NCBI GenBank assembly: GCA_964536415.1
Contig: CAZHXN010000061.1
Location: forward strand, 1 to 26,451
Source: Trichothermofontia sp964536415
Lineage (GTDB): Bacteria; Cyanobacteriota; Cyanobacteriia; B231
Length of the DNA stretch: 26,451 nt
Reading direction: 5' to 3'
This document shows, in pieces, positions 24,405 through 26,451 of the stretch. The notes under the pieces are model-generated. The model searched no databases. It was not told the origin of the DNA and was given only the letters and a program-made list of their open reading frames with translations. The translations under genes were made by a program, and so were the position numbers. Every line of letters begins with the position of its first letter. The first letter of the stretch is position 1.

Positions 24405-24731
24405 TCACGACTTCTGAAATTGCCCAAACTGGAGTTGATAAACCGTGTCTTCTTTCTCGGTTTCAATCTTCAGATCGGAACGGGGATAGGAAACACACAA
24501 CAAGGCATAGCCCTGTTTTTGCAACTCTGAACTAATGCCCATCCCATCACTCTGGTCCACCGTACCCTCCAGAAGCAGAGCGGCACAGGTCGTGCATACA
24601 CCCGCATTACAGGAACTCGGTAAGGCCAGACCGGCAGCCTCGGCGGCTTGCAAAATCGTCTGATCCGCAGCAACTGCGAGGGTGTAGCTTTGTCCTTGGT
24701 GATGGATTTGGGCCGTATACGTTTGGGTCAT
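24405..24731 (-). CDS. Plant-type [2Fe-2S] ferredoxin
   Basis: A 108-residue soluble electron carrier. The cluster ligands are Cys41, Cys46, Cys49 (SSCNAGVCTTCA) and Cys79 (LLCVSYP), the plant-type spacing C-x4-C-x2-C-x29-C. The loop reads CNAGVC rather than the CRAGAC common in the main photosynthetic ferredoxin, and the C-terminus carries an extension (EDTVYQLQFGQFQKS). This is therefore probably one of the specialised ferredoxins and not the principal PetF. The start is ATG; no clear ribosome binding site. First gene of a three-gene minus-strand operon. Confidence 0.92.
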   Translation of the reverse strand: MTQTYTAQIHHQGQSYTLAVAADQTILQAAEAAGLALPSSCNAGVCTTCAALLLEGTVDQSDGMGISSELQKQGYALLCVSYPRSDLKIETEKEDTVYQLQFGQFQKS

Positions 24732-25030
24732 AGTAATAGGGTTAAACCGTAATCAGATTACCCTCACCCTCCCAACGGCGGTAAGCGACGGTAATCTCAG
24801 CTTCCATTTTCTCACAAGGGTTTGGCGGCGGCGCGATCGGTAAGATTTATTTCGATACCCGGAGATTGTTGCCTAGGTCGTCTTGGCAAGGAAAGTGCTA
24901 TGCTGGGATTGATCCGGACCTACGCGATCGTAACGCCCAAACCTTGTCAGGACTGGAAAGTAGCAGCAATACGGGATGCTTACGATAGGCGTAGACTCCG
25001 GGTCTTCTCATTGTAGGAGTCCTCGGAATC

Positions 25031-25399
25031 ATGGCTGGGGTTGGTGACCTGGTACAAAAAGCCTTCTACTTAGGGGTGGGATTGGTTTCCTATGCCGGTG
25101 AAAAAGCGGGCAGCACCGTGGTAGAACTACGTGGCCAAGTGCAAAAGCTGGCCGACGAACTGGTGGCACGCGGCGAGATGACGACCGAGGAAGCCCGCAA
25201 GATGGTGGAAGATTTGATGCAGCAGGCCCAGCAACACAAGGCCACTGAACCAACCGAGAATCTGCCCAAGGAACCGCGTCGGATTGAAATTACCGATGAT
25301 GATGACGCCGGAGCGATCGACAATCCGGAAGAAATTGCCACCCTCAAGCAACAGGTGAGTGTGCTGCAAGAACAACTGCGAAAATTGAAGCAAGATTGA
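25031..25399 (+). CDS. Phasin-like coiled-coil protein
   Basis: A 122-residue protein. The N-terminal part MAGVGDLVQKAFYLGVGLVSYAGEKAGSTV is a weakly hydrophobic helix, followed by an amphipathic helix LRGQVQKLADELVARGEMTTEEARKMVEDLMQQ, a charged linker with DDDDAG, and a C-terminal coiled coil (ATLKQQVSVLQEQLRKLKQ). The E-x-x-x-RGEMTTEEAR pattern is typical of the PhaF/PhaI-type phasin-related family that binds polyhydroxyalkanoate granules, but many cyanobacterial members have no known link to granules. ATG start with AGGAGT about 12 bases upstream. The response regulator gene follows after 28 bases. Confidence 0.7.
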   Translation: MAGVGDLVQKAFYLGVGLVSYAGEKAGSTVVELRGQVQKLADELVARGEMTTEEARKMVEDLMQQAQQHKATEPTENLPKEPRRIEITDDDDAGAIDNPEEIATLKQQVSVLQEQLRKLKQD

Positions 25400-25427
25400 C
25401 GGGCCGACTTCAACATGAGGGGAATGG

Positions 25428-26135
25428 ATGGACATTCTGATTGTTGAAGATGAGGCTGCGATCGCTGATCTCATTCAGCTTTATCTAGAGAAAGAGGGCT
25501 TTACCTGCCATGTTTGCCATCGGGGGGATGTGGCGCTGGACTATGTGCAAACCCATCAGCCGGATTTAATTATCCTCGATCTCATGTTGCCGGGATTAGA
25601 TGGCCTCGAAGTGTGTGCCCGCATTCGCCAACGTCCGGGGGCTAAAGATCCCTATATTCTGATGCTGACTGCCAAGGGAGAAGAGATCGATCGCATTGTG
25701 GGGCTGTCCACGGGGGCCGATGATTACCTGGTCAAACCCTTCAGCCCCAGGGAATTAGTAGCCCGTGTCCGTGCTCTACTGCGGCGTTCCCTACGCCAAA
25801 CGGGCAGCCAGCAGTTGCAACGCACCAAACACTTCACGCTCGACTTAGAACAACGTATCGCTCAACGCCACCTCACGCCAGAACACGCTGAAACCCTGGA
25901 TCTCACCGCCTTGGAATTTGAATTACTGGCGACGTTCATGAGTTATCCCGGTCGGGCCTGGAGCCGAACACAATTGATCGATAAACTCTGGGGCAGCGAT
26001 TTCTACGGCGATGAACGGGTGGTGGATACCCATATTGCGCGTTTAAGAAAAAAAATTGAACCCGATCCTGCCAATCCCAGCTTTGTGAAAACGGTAATTG
26101 GGGTTGGCTATAAATTTGAGGATACGGCTGTTTAA
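25428..26135 (+). CDS. OmpR/PhoB-type response regulator
   Basis: A 235-residue two-component transcription factor. The receiver domain (1-118) has the acidic pair Glu7/Asp8, the phosphoacceptor Asp51 in LIILDLMLPGLDG, Thr81 and Lys103 in VKPFSPREL. The C-terminal winged helix (about 133-232) has LTALEFELLATFMSYPGRAWSRTQLIDKLWG and DTHIARLRKKIEPDPANPSFVKTVIGVGYKF, the DNA-recognition part. The start has GAGGGG five bases upstream. No histidine kinase follows within the window (the next 316 bases are non-coding), so the partner is elsewhere. Closest well-studied relatives cannot be chosen by eye. Confidence 0.93.
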   Translation: MDILIVEDEAAIADLIQLYLEKEGFTCHVCHRGDVALDYVQTHQPDLIILDLMLPGLDGLEVCARIRQRPGAKDPYILMLTAKGEEIDRIVGLSTGADDYLVKPFSPRELVARVRALLRRSLRQTGSQQLQRTKHFTLDLEQRIAQRHLTPEHAETLDLTALEFELLATFMSYPGRAWSRTQLIDKLWGSDFYGDERVVDTHIARLRKKIEPDPANPSFVKTVIGVGYKFEDTAV

Positions 26136-26191
26136 GCAAGCTGTTTAACCAATACGCTGTTACAGCTTTTGTCACCTCAGTGAGGGGCAGG

Positions 26192-26211
26192 CAATTGGCT
26201 TGAGCCAATTG
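26192..26211. terminator. Perfect 9-bp hairpin downstream of the response regulator
   Basis: CAATTGGCT and AGCCAATTG pair perfectly around a TG loop, 57 bases after the stop codon. No T-run follows, so termination is only possible, not shown. Confidence 0.4.
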
Positions 26212-26371
26212 TTCACCAGGTGCTTCTGTCCTTCAGAGACTTGGGAAAAGCTGTAGGGTACCTCGATTAATGGGGATGGGGGCACTTTCACTATCCCAAC
26301 CCAGGCGATTATATTTAATCCACCCGATCTCAGTCAGCTCTCCTGAGAGTTTGGTGTATGGCCAATCCAAA

Positions 26372-26405
26372 TAAGAACGATTCAATTTTAAGAACGATAC
26401 AATTT
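26372..26405. repeat. 17-bp imperfect tandem duplication
   Basis: TAAGAACGATTCAATTT (26372-26388) is followed by TAAGAACGATACAATTT, with one difference. Confidence 0.85.
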
Positions 26406-26408
26406 TTG

Positions 26409-26451
26409 ACTCCCCTCTCCCGCTCTGGGAGAGGGGTGGGGGGTGAGGGTG
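26409..26451 (-). repeat. Dispersed palindromic repeat, copy 4 (partial, reversed)
   Basis: CCCCTCTCCC-GCTCT-GGGAGAGGGG followed by TGGGGGGTGAGGGTG. On the minus strand it reads ACCCTCACCCCCCACCCCTCTCCC..., the same order of words as in copy 3. It runs off the end of the window. Confidence 0.7.

Larger units (their letters stand above)
26136..26451. other. Non-coding end of the window
   Basis: 316 bases after the response regulator without a credible gene. It contains a perfect hairpin (26192-26211), a 17-bp tandem duplication (26372-26405) and a reverse-oriented copy of the dispersed repeat at the very end. Confidence 0.65.

Noticed and set aside
24732..25030. RNA gene or protein in the spacer before the phasin-like gene
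   Set aside because: No tRNA-like fold, and the 64-codon frame at 24822-25016 has no family pattern; most likely promoter and leader.

Overview
The window looks like chromosomal DNA from a cyanobacterium. The octamer GCGATCGC (HIP1) and its shorter forms (GCGATCG, CGATCG) recur through genes and spacers, for example at 5005-5012. Several genes belong to families that are cyanobacterial or plastid-related: CrtH carotenoid isomerase, Ycf23, the DUF3038/DUF4335 pair, a DUF4278 protein, DUF3326 and a CmoAB pair. The genus cannot be fixed from the sequence. A run of 18 N at 11382-11399 marks an assembly gap inside metH. I saw no rRNA, tRNA, CRISPR array or complete insertion sequence.

Layout, left to right. 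1-1273: a large hairpin, a sterol-desaturase-like membrane enzyme and a small convergent gene that overlaps it. 1274-3073: a long leader, a DUF1269 membrane protein and a convergent DUF2993 protein. 3215-6476: a Uma2-family nuclease, then DUF3038 and DUF4335 genes in series; the DUF4335 protein has a TonB-like layout. 6512-7121: a dispersed repeat joined to a truncated HEPN-like pseudogene. 7122-13687: core metabolism, with leuA and metH divergent and an aspartate/prephenate-type aminotransferase convergent with metH. 13688-14913: repeats and three small genes. 14963-17639: crtH and ycf23. 17640-20632: repeats, a second Uma2 protein, cmoB and cmoA (tRNA wobble-uridine modification), and a freshly broken XRE antitoxin gene over the start of cmoA. 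20863-23026: a TM2 protein, a helix-hairpin-helix protein, a MITE-like element and an Rpn-family nuclease. 23082-24731: a compact minus-strand operon of ferredoxin, small protein and DUF3326. 25031-26135: a phasin-like coiled-coil protein and an OmpR-type response regulator. The window ends in repeats.

Most genes stand alone or in pairs. The likely functional units are DUF3038-DUF4335, cmoA-cmoB, TM2-HhH, ferredoxin-small protein-DUF3326 and possibly phasin-like-response regulator. MetH supplies methionine for the S-adenosylmethionine that CmoA and CmoB consume.

The most distinctive signal at DNA level is a set of short head-to-tail duplications, period 12-17 bp, scattered through the window. 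One of them helped destroy the antitoxin gene. No clearly new defence or biosynthetic system is present. The best candidates for undescribed biology are the DUF3038/DUF4335 pair, the ferredoxin/DUF3326 operon and the element whose inverted repeat carries the ribosome binding site of the Rpn gene.
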